Positions 55,593-63,915 of a stretch of 64,000 nt of DNA are shown in pieces (position 1 is the first letter of the stretch; the number at the start of each line of letters is the position of its first letter). The notes beneath the pieces are model-generated. The model saw only the letters and a list, made by a program, of their open reading frames with translations. It was not told the DNA's origin and searched no databases. The translations under genes were made by a program, and so were the position numbers. Location of the stretch: the NCBI GenBank assembly GCA_041396245.1, contig JAWKYW010000006.1, positions 1 through 64,000 of the forward strand. The letters are read 5' to 3'. This DNA is from Desulfobacillus sp041396245 (GTDB taxonomy: Bacteria > Pseudomonadota > Gammaproteobacteria > Burkholderiales > Rhodocyclaceae).

Positions 55593-56006
55593 ATGCTGCA
55601 ACCATCACGCAGGAAATTCCGCAAGGAACAAAAGGGCCGCAACAAGGGCATTGCCACGCGCGGCAACAAGGTAAGCTTTGGGGAATTCGGCCTCAAGGCA
55701 ATCGGCCGGGGCCGAATCACGGCAAGACAGATTGAGGCTGCCCGCCGCGCCATGACGCGCCACATCAAGCGTGGTGGCCGAATCTGGATACGCATATTTC
55801 CGGACAAGCCGATTTCCCAGAAGCCGGCTGAGGTACGGATGGGTAACGGCAAGGGAAATCCTGAGTATTACGTTGCCGAGATCCAGCCAGGGAAGGTGAT
55901 TTACGAAATGGATGGAGTAGATGAGGCTTTGGCGCGCCAGGCCTTTGCGCTGGCCGCGGCCAAGCTACCGATCGAGACGACCTTCGTCTTGCGCCAGGTG
56001 GGGTGA
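55593..56006 (+). CDS. rplP: 50S ribosomal protein L16
   Basis: The product has 137 residues. L16 organises the A-site of the peptidyl-transferase centre. MLQPSRRKFRKEQKGRNKGI, RMGNGKGNPEYYVAEIQPG and KLPIETTFVLR are diagnostic. It starts six bases after rpsC, whose GGTAAGGAG end provides its ribosome binding site. Confidence 0.98.
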   Translation: MLQPSRRKFRKEQKGRNKGIATRGNKVSFGEFGLKAIGRGRITARQIEAARRAMTRHIKRGGRIWIRIFPDKPISQKPAEVRMGNGKGNPEYYVAEIQPGKVIYEMDGVDEALARQAFALAAAKLPIETTFVLRQVG

Positions 56007-56008
56007 CC

Positions 56009-56203
56009 ATGAAAGCAAAAGAACTCAGGGCCAAGGACACGGCTGAACTGACCAAGGAACTGCTGGAGTTGCGCAAGGCACAATTTTCCATGCGCATGCA
56101 GGTGGCTACGCAGCAGCTCAACGATACCAGCCAAATCGGCAAGGTGCGCAAGGACATTGCGCGCGTAAAAACCCTCTTGCGTGAAAAGGCGGCAGTGAAA
56201 TGA
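56009..56203 (+). CDS. rpmC: 50S ribosomal protein L29
   Basis: The product has 64 residues, a two-helix protein near the tunnel exit next to L23. MKAKELRAKDTAELTKELLE and the C-terminal KVRKDIARVKTLLREK fit. ATG at 56009 is two bases after the rplP stop, and GGTGGGG in the rplP end is the likely site. It overlaps rpsQ by four bases. Confidence 0.97.
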   Translation: MKAKELRAKDTAELTKELLELRKAQFSMRMQVATQQLNDTSQIGKVRKDIARVKTLLREKAAVK

Positions 56204-56466
56204 ACGAGCCAATCCAGAAAGTGCGTCGGACGCTGACCGGACGCGTCGTCAGTGACAAAATGCAAAAGACCGTGACGGTTCTGGTCGAGCGCCGGGTCAA
56301 GCATCCGATTGGAAAATTTGTTACGCGTTCGCGCAAGTACGCGGCCCATGTCGAAGGGCTCGAGGCTGGCGCAGGCGATGTTGTGCAGATCGAGGAATGC
56401 CCACCGTTTTCGAAAACGAAAGCCTGGCGCGTGACCCGCGTGGTTGAAAAGGCCCGGATTATTTAA
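56200..56466 (+). CDS. rpsQ: 30S ribosomal protein S17
   Basis: The product has 88 residues. S17 is a primary 16S rRNA binder of the OB fold. RRTLTGRVVSDKMQKTVTVL and EECPPFSKTKAWRVTRVVEK identify it. It is coupled to rpmC (ATGA) and is the last gene of the S10 group, followed by a 180-base gap with a promoter. Confidence 0.98.
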   Translation: MNEPIQKVRRTLTGRVVSDKMQKTVTVLVERRVKHPIGKFVTRSRKYAAHVEGLEAGAGDVVQIEECPPFSKTKAWRVTRVVEKARII

Positions 56467-56477
56467 TTCCCTGCATA

Positions 56478-56506
56478 TTTACTTGGCAGGGGAAGGCGGT
56501 TATAAT
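56478..56506 (+). promoter_or_regulatory. spc operon promoter
   Basis: TTTACT (56478-56483), a 17-base spacer and a perfect TATAAT (56501-56506) lie in the rpsQ-rplN gap, where E. coli has its spc promoter. Start near 56513 leaves a leader of about 130 bases. The rest of the 180-base gap shows no gene. Confidence 0.7.
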
Positions 56507-56646
56507 TTTGAGCTTAGTTTGGTTCGGTGCCTGGCGCTTGGGCGACGAACGAATTTTTTGCCTGGCCGGTCCAATGGTCAGGTCCAACCCAGACGGGTTC
56601 CAAGACTGACCGCGGCCCAGGCTGCGATTAAGTTGGAGATTGAAAA

Positions 56647-57015
56647 ATGATTCAAATGCAGACGGTGCTGAATGTCGCCGATAACACCGGCGCACGTTCT
56701 GTAATGTGCATCAAGGTACTTGGGGGCTCCAAGCGCCGTTATGCCGGCATTGGCGATGTGATCAAGGTGAGCATCAAGGATGCCGCGCCACGCGGCCGTG
56801 TCAAGAAGGGCGAAGTCTATAGTGCCGTGGTGGTGCGTACCGCCAAGGGCGTGCGCCGTCCGGACGGATCGCTGGTCAAGTTCGACGGCAATGCCGCGGT
56901 ATTGCTCAACAATAAGCTGGAGCCGATCGGCACACGTATCTTCGGACCGGTTACGCGCGAATTGCGCACCGAACGATTCATGAAGATCGTTTCGCTGGCG
57001 CCCGAAGTTCTCTGA
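56647..57015 (+). CDS. rplN: 50S ribosomal protein L14
   Basis: The product has 122 residues. L14 forms an intersubunit bridge and is the docking site of RsfS. MIQMQTVLNVADNTGARSVM and KGVRRPDGSLVKFDGNAAVL are diagnostic. It is the first gene of the spc operon. The site before the ATG is weak (TTGGAGATTGAAAA). Confidence 0.99.
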   Translation: MIQMQTVLNVADNTGARSVMCIKVLGGSKRRYAGIGDVIKVSIKDAAPRGRVKKGEVYSAVVVRTAKGVRRPDGSLVKFDGNAAVLLNNKLEPIGTRIFGPVTRELRTERFMKIVSLAPEVL

Positions 57016-57026
57016 GGATTCAGGCC

Positions 57027-57344
57027 ATGAACAAAATTCGCAAAGGTGACGACGTTATCGTCATCGCCGGCAAGGACAAGGGCAAGCGCGGCGCCGTTCT
57101 AAGCCGCCTTGAGGATGATCTTGTTCTCGTTGAAGGCGTAAACAAGGTCAAGCGACATACCCGGCCGAACCCCATGAAGGGGCAGCCGGGCGGCATCCTT
57201 GAGAAAGAGATGCCGATTCATGTCTCGAACGTGGCCCTGGTCAATCCGGCCACTCAGAAGGCCGACCGCGTCGGCTTCAAGATGCTGGACGACGGCCGCA
57301 AAGTTCGCGTGTTCAAGTCGAACAACGAAACCGTGGAAGCGTAA
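57027..57344 (+). CDS. rplX: 50S ribosomal protein L24
   Basis: The product has 105 residues. L24 starts 50S assembly at the 5' end of 23S rRNA. Its KOW motif reads KGDDVIVIAGKDKGKRGAVL; HTRPNPMKGQPGGILEKE follows. It lies 11 bases after rplN. Confidence 0.98.
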   Translation: MNKIRKGDDVIVIAGKDKGKRGAVLSRLEDDLVLVEGVNKVKRHTRPNPMKGQPGGILEKEMPIHVSNVALVNPATQKADRVGFKMLDDGRKVRVFKSNNETVEA

Positions 57345-57354
57345 GGAAGGTCCT

Positions 57355-57894
57355 ATGGCACGCTTGCAGGAATATTACAAACAGACCGTGATGGCCGAGC
57401 TTGCCAAGAAGTTCGGCTACAAGTCGGTCATGGAAGTGCCCCGCATTACAAAGATCACGCTGAACATGGGCGTGGGTGAGGCGGTTGGTGACAAGAAGGT
57501 GCTTGATCATGCGGTAGACGACATGACCAAGATCGCCGGCCAGAAGCCCGTCACGACGAAGTCCAGGAAGTCGATTGCCGGATTCAAGATTCGTGAAGGC
57601 TATCCGATCGGCTGCATGGTCACACTGCGCGGTGGCCGCATGTATGAATTCCTTGACCGCCTGGTTAGCGTAGCGTTGCCGCGCATCCGCGATTTCCGGG
57701 GCATTTCCGGCAAGGCATTCGATGGGCGCGGCAATTACAACCTGGGCGTCAAGGAGCAGATCATTTTTCCAGAGATCGAGTACGACAAGATCGATGCCCT
57801 GCGCGGAATGAACATCAGCATTACGACTACCGCGAAGACTGACGAGGAAGCCAAGGCGCTTCTCGCCGCCTTCAAATTCCCCTTTAAGAACTGA
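57355..57894 (+). CDS. rplE: 50S ribosomal protein L5
   Basis: The product has 179 residues. L5 binds 5S rRNA and contacts P-site tRNA. KSVMEVPRITKITLNMGVGE, GYPIGCMVTLRGGRMYEFLD and PEIEYDKIDALRGMNISITT are family hallmarks. Start at the ATG at 57355 behind AAGGAAGG, ten bases after rplX; the frame is open further upstream. Confidence 0.99.
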   Translation: MARLQEYYKQTVMAELAKKFGYKSVMEVPRITKITLNMGVGEAVGDKKVLDHAVDDMTKIAGQKPVTTKSRKSIAGFKIREGYPIGCMVTLRGGRMYEFLDRLVSVALPRIRDFRGISGKAFDGRGNYNLGVKEQIIFPEIEYDKIDALRGMNISITTTAKTDEEAKALLAAFKFPFKN

Positions 57895-57901
57895 GGGAAC
57901 C

Positions 57902-58207
57902 ATGGCGAAACTTGCACTGAAAAATCGCGAGGCCAAGCGCGCCAAGATGGTGGCCAAATACGCCGCCAAGCGCGCCGAACTCCTCGCCATCATCAATAAC
58001 ACCAAACTGTCCGACGAGGAGCGCATGGACGCGCGCCTGAGATTCCAGCAATTGCCGCGCAATGCCAGCCCTGTGCGGCAGCGCAATCGTTGCGAACTCA
58101 CTGGCCGTCCGCGTGGTTACTTCCGCAAGTTTGGTTTGTGCCGCAACAAGCTGCGCGAGGTGGCTATGCGCGGTGAGGTGCCAGGCATGATCAAGGCCAG
58201 CTGGTAA
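57902..58207 (+). CDS. rpsN: 30S ribosomal protein S14, zinc-free long form
   Basis: The product has 101 residues. The C-terminal NRCELTGRPRGYFRKFGLCR has only single cysteines, without the CxxC pairs of the zinc-ribbon form, so it is the C-minus type common in proteobacteria. S14 lies in the 30S head. It is seven bases after rplE. Confidence 0.98.
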   Translation: MAKLALKNREAKRAKMVAKYAAKRAELLAIINNTKLSDEERMDARLRFQQLPRNASPVRQRNRCELTGRPRGYFRKFGLCRNKLREVAMRGEVPGMIKASW

Positions 58208-58220
58208 GGGGAGATCGAGA

Positions 58221-58616
58221 ATGAGCATGACTGATCCGGTCGCCGACATGCTGACGCGCATAAGAAATGCGCAGTTGGCCCAAAAAAACTCCGTTGCCAT
58301 GCCGTCCTCGAAGCTCAAGGTGGCCATCGCTGCCGTGCTGAAGGACGAAGGCTATATCGATGACTTCGCGGTCCGCGATGCCGAGGGCAAACATCAACTC
58401 GATATTGCCCTCAAGTACTACGCCGGCCGCCCGGTGATCGAGCGCATCGAGCGGATCTCTCGCCCCGGGCTGCGGGTCTACAAGGGTTCGGGCGATTTGC
58501 CCCGCGTGATGAATGGCCTGGGCATCGCCATTGTATCGACGCCTAAGGGTGTCATGACGGACCGCCGCGCCCGCGCCACCAATGTGGGTGGCGAAGTGCT
58601 GTGCATTGTGGCGTAA
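58221..58616 (+). CDS. rpsH: 30S ribosomal protein S8
   Basis: The product has 131 residues. S8 binds the central 16S domain and in E. coli represses the spc operon by binding near rplE. MSMTDPVADMLTRIRNAQLA and the C-terminal STPKGVMTDRRARATNVGGE are diagnostic. ATG at 58221 fits E. coli MSM starts; ATG at 58227 is an alternative. Confidence 0.98.
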   Translation: MSMTDPVADMLTRIRNAQLAQKNSVAMPSSKLKVAIAAVLKDEGYIDDFAVRDAEGKHQLDIALKYYAGRPVIERIERISRPGLRVYKGSGDLPRVMNGLGIAIVSTPKGVMTDRRARATNVGGEVLCIVA

Positions 58617-58626
58617 GGAGAAGGCA

Positions 58627-59160
58627 ATGTCGCGAATTGCAAAATATCCGGTCGAATTGCCAAAGGGGGTTGATGTTACGCTGACGGCCTCCGAAATTAG
58701 CATCAAGGGGCCGCTTGGAACTCTCAAGCAGGCCGTACACCCGACGGTATCCATTGAACGCGACGGCGACAAGCTGCAGTGCAAAGCGGTGGCTGGAGCC
58801 GAGGGCGGTCGCGCCCAGTCCGGCACGATGCGCGCACTTTTGGAGAACATGGTGACTGGCGTCACCAAGGGGTTTGAGAGAAAACTCAACCTCGTCGGGG
58901 TTGGCTATCGTGCTCAGGCGCAGGGGACCAAGCTCAACCTAACCCTTGGCTTCTCGCACCCGGTCGTGCACGACATGCCGAACGGCATCAAGGTGGAAAC
59001 CCCCACCCAGACCGAGATTGTCATCAAGGGTATCGACAAACAGGTTGTAGGGCAGGTGGCGGCTGTTGTGCGCGGCTATCGCCCGCCCGAGCCATACAAA
59101 GGCAAGGGCGTGCGCTACTCGGACGAAGTCATCGTTCTCAAAGAAACGAAGAAGAAGTAA
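58627..59160 (+). CDS. rplF: 50S ribosomal protein L6
   Basis: The product has 177 residues. L6 lies at the base of the L7/L12 stalk near the sarcin-ricin loop. MSRIAKYPVELPKGVDVTL and the C-terminal KGIDKQVVGQVAAVVRGYRP, PEPYKGKGVRYSDE are hallmarks. ATG at 58627 follows AAGGAGAAGG. Confidence 0.99.
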   Translation: MSRIAKYPVELPKGVDVTLTASEISIKGPLGTLKQAVHPTVSIERDGDKLQCKAVAGAEGGRAQSGTMRALLENMVTGVTKGFERKLNLVGVGYRAQAQGTKLNLTLGFSHPVVHDMPNGIKVETPTQTEIVIKGIDKQVVGQVAAVVRGYRPPEPYKGKGVRYSDEVIVLKETKKK

Positions 59161-59170
59161 GGGTACTGCA

Positions 59171-59524
59171 ATGGACAAAAAGCTGACGCGTTTGCGCAGG
59201 GCTCGTAAAACCCGAGCCAAGATAGCCGAACTCAAGGTTGCACGCCTCTGTGTGCACCGTTCCAACAGCCACATCTACGCCCAAATTATCGATGGCGGCG
59301 GCGCCAGGGTTTTAGCCGCCGCATCCACAGTCGAGGAGGACGTGCGCAAACAGGCGCCCGTAGGTGGCAACGTCAAGGCGGCAGTTCTGGTCGGCAAGCT
59401 GATCGCAGAGCGTGCCAGAACCGCCGGCGTCGAGACGGTAGCATTCGACCGTTCCGGCTTCATGTACCACGGCCGTGTCAAGGCGCTGGCCGAAGCCGCG
59501 CGTGAAGGCGGGCTCAAGTTCTAA
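59171..59524 (+). CDS. rplR: 50S ribosomal protein L18
   Basis: The product has 117 residues. L18 binds 5S rRNA with L5. MDKKLTRLRRARKTRAKIAE, LCVHRSNSHIYAQIID and FDRSGFMYHGRVKALAEAAR identify it. It starts ten bases after rplF with AAGGGTA before it. Confidence 0.98.
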   Translation: MDKKLTRLRRARKTRAKIAELKVARLCVHRSNSHIYAQIIDGGGARVLAAASTVEEDVRKQAPVGGNVKAAVLVGKLIAERARTAGVETVAFDRSGFMYHGRVKALAEAAREGGLKF

Positions 59525-59536
59525 GCGAGGTTAGCA

Positions 59537-60061
59537 ATGGCAAAACCGCAGACGAGGAAACCGCAGGCGTCCGAAGAACGTGATGACGGCCTGCGCGAGA
59601 AGATGGTGTCTATCAACCGCGTTACCAAGGTGGTGAAGGGGGGGCGCATCCTCGGCTTCGCCGCGCTGACCGTGGTGGGCGACGGCGACGGCGGCATCGG
59701 CATGGGCAAGGGCAAGTCGCGCGAAGTGCCGGTTGCCGTACAGAAGGCCATGGAAGAAGCACGTCGCAAGATGGTCAAGATTTCCCTCAAGAACGGCACG
59801 CTGCAGCATGCCGTCATTGGCGAGCACGGCGCCTCGCGTGTGCTGATGCAGCCTGCCTCGGCCGGAACGGGCATCATCGCGGGCGGACCGATGCGCGCAG
59901 TCTTCGAAGTGATGGGCATGACCGACGTCCTGGCCAAGTGCCTCGGCTCGACCAATCCCTACAATGTTGTGCGCGCCACCTTGAACGGTCTGGTCAAAAT
60001 GAACACGCCGGCTGAAGTGGCTGCCAAGCGTGGCAAGACCGTCGAAGAGATCCTGGGATAA
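59537..60061 (+). CDS. rpsE: 30S ribosomal protein S5
   Basis: The product has 174 residues. S5 helps decoding accuracy and lies at the mRNA entry. Its N-terminal dsRBD-like domain has EKMVSINRVTKVVKGGRILG, with the spectinomycin-loop residues intact; GMGKGKSREVPVAVQKAMEE and GTGIIAGGPMRAVFEVMG follow. It is 12 bases after rplR with GCGAGG upstream. Confidence 0.99.
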   Translation: MAKPQTRKPQASEERDDGLREKMVSINRVTKVVKGGRILGFAALTVVGDGDGGIGMGKGKSREVPVAVQKAMEEARRKMVKISLKNGTLQHAVIGEHGASRVLMQPASAGTGIIAGGPMRAVFEVMGMTDVLAKCLGSTNPYNVVRATLNGLVKMNTPAEVAAKRGKTVEEILG

Positions 60062-60064
60062 GCC

Positions 60065-60247
60065 ATGGCCGAGAAGAAAGTCAAAGTCACCCTGGTCAAA
60101 GGCCTGATGGGGACCAAGCAGGACCATCGCGCTACGGTGCGCGGCCTGGGACTGAAGCGTCGCAACCATACGGTCGAACTCATCGACACGCCGGCGGTTC
60201 GCGGCATGATCAACAAGGTCGCCTACCTCCTGAGATGTGAGGACTGA
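60065..60247 (+). CDS. rpmD: 50S ribosomal protein L30
   Basis: The product has 60 residues. KKVKVTLVKGLMGTKQDHRA, then RGLGLKRRNHTVELIDTPAV match the L30 fold near 5S rRNA. It starts three bases after rpsE and ends one base before rplO, so all three are translationally coupled. Confidence 0.97.
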   Translation: MAEKKVKVTLVKGLMGTKQDHRATVRGLGLKRRNHTVELIDTPAVRGMINKVAYLLRCED

Positions 60248-60248
60248 A

Positions 60249-60686
60249 ATGGAACTGAACAATCTCAAGCCTGCGGCGGGTGCCAAACATGCCAGGCGCC
60301 GCGTCGGACGGGGAATCGGCAGCGGACTCGGCAAGACTGCTGGACGCGGCCACAAGGGACAGACGTCCCGTGCAGGCGGATTCCACAAGACCGGCTTCGA
60401 GGGCGGCCAGATGCCGCTCGCGCGTCGCCTGCCCAAGCGCGGCTTTGTTTCATTGGTGCGCGCACGCAACGTCGAGGTGCGGCTTTCCGAGCTGGAGAAT
60501 CTGCCGGTTGCCGAGATTGATCTTCTGGTACTGAAGCAGGCTGGCGTGGTGCCGGGCAATGCGCTCTCCGCCAAGGTCATTCTGTCCGGAAAGCTGACTA
60601 AAAAAATCGTGCTGAAGGGTGTTGGTGCCACCAAGGGCGCCAGAGCTGTCATTGAAGCCGTTGGCGGCAGCGTCTCGGAAGAGTAA
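60249..60686 (+). CDS. rplO: 50S ribosomal protein L15
   Basis: The product has 145 residues. L15 is a late-assembly protein. MELNNLKPAAGAKHARRRVG, GKTAGRGHKGQTSRAGGFHK and FEGGQMPLARRLPKRGF are diagnostic. The ATG at 60249 begins one base after the rpmD stop; the site GTGAGGA lies inside rpmD. Confidence 0.98.
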   Translation: MELNNLKPAAGAKHARRRVGRGIGSGLGKTAGRGHKGQTSRAGGFHKTGFEGGQMPLARRLPKRGFVSLVRARNVEVRLSELENLPVAEIDLLVLKQAGVVPGNALSAKVILSGKLTKKIVLKGVGATKGARAVIEAVGGSVSEE

Positions 60687-60698
60687 TCGGGAAGCGCT

Positions 60699-62024
60699 TT
60701 GGCCAAAGAAACCGCAGCCCTCGGCAAGACCGGCAAGTTCGGCGACCTGAAGCGCCGGCTGATGTTCCTGCTTGGCGCATTGATCGTCTATCGGATTGGT
60801 GCGCACATTCCCGTGCCGGGCATCGATCCGGTACGCCTGGCGGAACTGTTCCAAGGACAGCAGGGCGGCATCCTCGGCATCTTCAACCTGTTTTCCGGCG
60901 GCGCGCTGTCGCGATTCACAATCTTTGCGCTGGGCATCATGCCCTACATTTCGGCGTCGATCATCATGCAACTGATGACCCATGCTGTACCGTCGCTGGA
61001 AGCGCTGAAGAAGGAAGGGGAAGCAGGCAGAAGGAAAATCACGCAATACACGCGCTACGGCACGCTCGGCCTGGCCCTGGTGCAGGGCTTCGGCATTGCC
61101 ATAGCCATGGAATCGCAGGCCGGGCTGGTCCTCGACCCGGGCGTCCTGTTTCGCGTCACCTGCGTGACGACCCTGGTGACGGGAACGGTTTTCCTGATGT
61201 GGCTCGGCGAGCAGATCACGGAACGCGGGTTGGGCAACGGCATATCCATCATCATTTTCGCCGGCATCATTGCCGGCCTGCCCAGCGCCATCGGCGGCCT
61301 GCTTGAACTGGTTCGCACCGGCGCCATGCACGCGCTGACGGCGATCTTCATCATTGCCCTGGTGTTCCTGGTGACCGGCTTCGTCGTTTTCGTCGAACGA
61401 GGACAACGCAAGATACTGGTCAATTATGCCAAGCGCCAGGTCGGCAACAAGGTGTACGGCGGCCAGAGTTCGCATTTGCCGCTGAAGCTCAACATGTCCG
61501 GCGTCATTCCGCCAATTTTTGCTTCGTCCATCATCCTGTTTCCCGCCACTGCGGCTGGCTGGTTCGGCTCGGGCGAGGGGATGTTCTGGCTGAAGGATAT
61601 CGCGGCGACGCTCTCTCCCGGCCAGCCGATCTACGTCATGCTGTACGCCGCGGCAATCGTCTTTTTCTGCTTCTTCTATACCGCGCTGGTTTTCAATTCG
61701 AAGGAGACAGCCGACAATCTGAAGAAGAGTGGTGCTTTTGTCCCCGGCATTCGCCCCGGTGACCAGACCGCCCGGTATGTCGACAAGATCCTGATGCGCC
61801 TGACGCTGGCTGGTGCGATTTACGTGACGCTGGTCTGCCTGTTGCCGGAATTCCTTATTTTGAAGTGGAATGTACCGTTCTACTTTGGCGGTACCAGCCT
61901 CCTGATCATCGTCGTGGTGACCATGGATTTCATGTCCCAGGTGCAGGCCTATATCATGTCGCATCAATATGAAGGATTGCTGAAAAAGGCGAATTTCAAG
62001 GGGGCGGGGTTTCCCGGCAGGTAG
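60699..62024 (+). CDS. secY: Preprotein translocase SecY (TTG start)
   Basis: The product has 441 residues with ten predicted membrane helices, forming the Sec channel with SecE and SecG. FLLGALIVYRIGAHIPVPGI, then MPYISASIIMQLM and the cytoplasmic loops ERGQRKILVNYAKRQVGNKV and KKSGAFVPGIRPGDQTARYV are signature regions. TTG at 60699 is the only start that keeps the N-terminal cytoplasmic segment; GGGAAG lies seven bases before it. It lies in the spc operon between rplO and infA. Confidence 0.98.
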   Translation: MAKETAALGKTGKFGDLKRRLMFLLGALIVYRIGAHIPVPGIDPVRLAELFQGQQGGILGIFNLFSGGALSRFTIFALGIMPYISASIIMQLMTHAVPSLEALKKEGEAGRRKITQYTRYGTLGLALVQGFGIAIAMESQAGLVLDPGVLFRVTCVTTLVTGTVFLMWLGEQITERGLGNGISIIIFAGIIAGLPSAIGGLLELVRTGAMHALTAIFIIALVFLVTGFVVFVERGQRKILVNYAKRQVGNKVYGGQSSHLPLKLNMSGVIPPIFASSIILFPATAAGWFGSGEGMFWLKDIAATLSPGQPIYVMLYAAAIVFFCFFYTALVFNSKETADNLKKSGAFVPGIRPGDQTARYVDKILMRLTLAGAIYVTLVCLLPEFLILKWNVPFYFGGTSLLIIVVVTMDFMSQVQAYIMSHQYEGLLKKANFKGAGFPGR

Positions 62025-62030
62025 GGGCGC

Positions 62031-62249
62031 ATGGCCAAGGAAGACGTTATCGAGATGCAGGGCGAGGTTGAGGAAAATCTGCCCAATGCGACCTTCAGGG
62101 TCAAACTCGAAAACGGTCATGTCATACATGCATTCATTTCAGGCAAGATGCGCATGCATTACATCCGCATTCTGCCCGGCGACAAGGTAACCGTGCAGTT
62201 GACGCCCTATGATCTGACCAAGGGCCGCATTACCTTCCGCGCCAAGTAA
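62031..62249 (+). CDS. infA: Translation initiation factor IF-1
   Basis: The product has 72 residues, an S1-type OB fold that occupies the A site during initiation. MAKEDVIEMQGEVEENLPNA, then FISGKMRMHYIRILPGDKVT and LTKGRITFRAK fit IF-1 throughout. It is six bases after secY with GGGGCGC before it. Its position between secY and rpmJ is typical for betaproteobacteria. Confidence 0.98.
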   Translation: MAKEDVIEMQGEVEENLPNATFRVKLENGHVIHAFISGKMRMHYIRILPGDKVTVQLTPYDLTKGRITFRAK

Positions 62250-62271
62250 GGCAGCATTTCAGGAGAGAAAA

Positions 62272-62385
62272 ATGAAAGTTCTCGCATCGGTCAAGAAGTT
62301 GTGCCGCCACTGCAAGGTCATTCGCCGCAAGGGCGTGGTCCGCATCATTTGCACGGACCCCCGTCACAAGCAGCGCCAAGGTTGA
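62272..62385 (+). CDS. rpmJ: 50S ribosomal protein L36, zinc form
   Basis: The product has 37 residues. MKVLASVKKLCRHCKVIRR and the end IICTDPRHKQRQG give the zinc ligands Cys11, Cys14, Cys27 and His32, so this is the zinc-binding C-plus form. AGGAGAG precedes the ATG, 22 bases after infA. It lies in the 50S near the GTPase centre. Confidence 0.97.
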   Translation: MKVLASVKKLCRHCKVIRRKGVVRIICTDPRHKQRQG

Positions 62386-62410
62386 TCTGGCAGGACGGCT
62401 CGGATACAAT
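62382..62410 (+). promoter_or_regulatory. Candidate alpha-operon promoter
   Basis: TTGATC (62382-62387), a 17-base spacer and TACAAT (62405-62410), starting in the rpmJ stop region, would initiate near 62417, 35 bases before rpsM. It would allow rpsM-rpsK-rpsD-rpoA to be transcribed apart from spc read-through. Confidence 0.55.
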
Positions 62411-62451
62411 TAACGGTTTCGCTTTTTCAGGGTGACGAAAGGTTCACGCTT

Positions 62452-62814
62452 ATGGCCCGCATCGCAGGGGTAAACATACCCAACCATCAACACGCTGCTA
62501 TCGCGCTGACCGCGATTTACGGCATTGGCCGCACACGCGCGCAGGAGATTTGCGATGCTGTCGGCATTGCTCGCGCGACCAAGATCAAGGACCTGACCGA
62601 TACGCAGATGGACAAGCTGCGCGAGGCGGTTGGCAGGTTCACGATCGAGGGTGACCTGCGCCGCGAGGTGACCATGAGCATCAAGCGCTTGATGGATCTT
62701 GGCTGCTACCGCGGCGTGCGTCATCGCAAGGGCCTGCCTTGCCGCGGTCAACGTACCCGTACTAATGCGCGTACCCGCAAGGGGCCGCGCAAGGCGATCC
62801 GCGCGACGAAGTAA
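62452..62814 (+). CDS. rpsM: 30S ribosomal protein S13
   Basis: The product has 120 residues. S13 lies at the top of the 30S head, contacting tRNAs and the bridge to L5. MARIAGVNIPNHQHAAIALT, AIYGIGRTRAQEI and the basic tail RGQRTRTNARTRKGPRKAI identify it. First gene of the alpha operon; upstream site GACGAAAGG. Confidence 0.98.
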   Translation: MARIAGVNIPNHQHAAIALTAIYGIGRTRAQEICDAVGIARATKIKDLTDTQMDKLREAVGRFTIEGDLRREVTMSIKRLMDLGCYRGVRHRKGLPCRGQRTRTNARTRKGPRKAIRATK

Positions 62815-62823
62815 GGAAAACTA

Positions 62824-63219
62824 ATGGTCACGAAATCAACCGCCAACAAGGCGCGCAAGAAGGTCAAGAAGAACGTTGCCGAGGGCATCGCTCACGTACA
62901 CGCGTCATTTAACAATACGATCATCACGATCACGGATCGCCAGGGCAATGCCCTGTCCTGGGCGACCTCGGGCGGTGCCGGATTCAAGGGGTCGCGCAAG
63001 AGCACGCCCTTCGCCGCGCAGGTTGCCGCAGAGCATGCCGGCAAGGCCGCACAGGAGTGCGGAGTAAAGAATCTGGAAGTGCGCATCACGGGCCCCGGCC
63101 CCGGCCGCGAATCCGCGGTGCGTGCGCTCAACGCCATCGGCATGAAGATCACCAGCATCACCGACATCACGCCGATTCCCCATAACGGCTGCCGCCCGCC
63201 GAAAAAGCGCCGCGTCTGA
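62824..63219 (+). CDS. rpsK: 30S ribosomal protein S11
   Basis: The product has 131 residues. S11 lies on the platform at the E site. GIAHVHASFNNTIITITDRQ, ATSGGAGFKGSRKSTPFAAQ and TPIPHNGCRPPKKRRV (end) are diagnostic. It is nine bases after rpsM with AAGGAAA before it. Confidence 0.98.
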   Translation: MVTKSTANKARKKVKKNVAEGIAHVHASFNNTIITITDRQGNALSWATSGGAGFKGSRKSTPFAAQVAAEHAGKAAQECGVKNLEVRITGPGPGRESAVRALNAIGMKITSITDITPIPHNGCRPPKKRRV

Positions 63220-63245
63220 GAGCCGAGAACACCAGGAGCTGAACT

Positions 63246-63875
63246 GTGGCCCGCAACCTAGATGCCAAATGCCGTCAATGCCGCCGGGAAGGCGAAAAGC
63301 TCTTCCTGAAAGGCGAAAAGTGCTTTACCGACAAATGCGCAGTTGAGCGCCGGTCCTACGCCCCCGGCCAGCACGGCCAGAAATCCGGCCAGAGACTGTC
63401 CGGCTACGGCGTACAACTACGTGAAAAGCAGAAGATCCGCCGTACCTACGGCGTGCTGGAACGCCAGTTCCGCAAGGTGTACGCTGAAGCCGATCGTCGC
63501 AAGGGCCAGACCGGCGAGAACCTGCTGCAGCTGCTGGAAAGCCGGCTGGATACCGTCGCCTACCGCATGGGATTCGGTGCCTCGCGCGCGGAAGCGCGCC
63601 AACTGGTTCGCCACAACGGCGTGCTGGTCAACGGCAAGCGCGTGAACATTCCTTCCTACGACGTGCGTCCTGGCGACACCGTGGCGCTGTCCGAAAAGGC
63701 GCGCGGCCACTTGCGCGTCAAGGCCGCGCTGGAGGCTGCCGAGTCGCGCGGCTTCCCGGAGTGGATCGAGGTCGACGCAAAGGCCGGCAAGGGTGTGTTC
63801 AAGGCATTCCCGGCGCGCACCGAACTGCCGGCGACGATCAACGAAAGCCTTGTCGTCGAATTGTATTCGCGCTAA
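63246..63875 (+). CDS. rpsD: 30S ribosomal protein S4, zinc form (GTG start)
   Basis: The product has 209 residues. S4 starts 16S assembly and represses the alpha operon in E. coli. The N-terminus has four cysteines, Cys9, Cys12, Cys26 and Cys31 (CRQCRRE, KCFTDKC), so it is the zinc-binding form. The S4 RNA-binding domain has LDTVAYRMGFGASRAEARQL. GTG at 63246 follows CAGGAGC; no ATG fits. It is 26 bases after rpsK. Confidence 0.98.
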   Translation: MARNLDAKCRQCRREGEKLFLKGEKCFTDKCAVERRSYAPGQHGQKSGQRLSGYGVQLREKQKIRRTYGVLERQFRKVYAEADRRKGQTGENLLQLLESRLDTVAYRMGFGASRAEARQLVRHNGVLVNGKRVNIPSYDVRPGDTVALSEKARGHLRVKAALEAAESRGFPEWIEVDAKAGKGVFKAFPARTELPATINESLVVELYSR

Positions 63876-63915
63876 CCGACGTCTTGCTGACGCAACGAAC
63901 CTTGAAGGGAATCAG

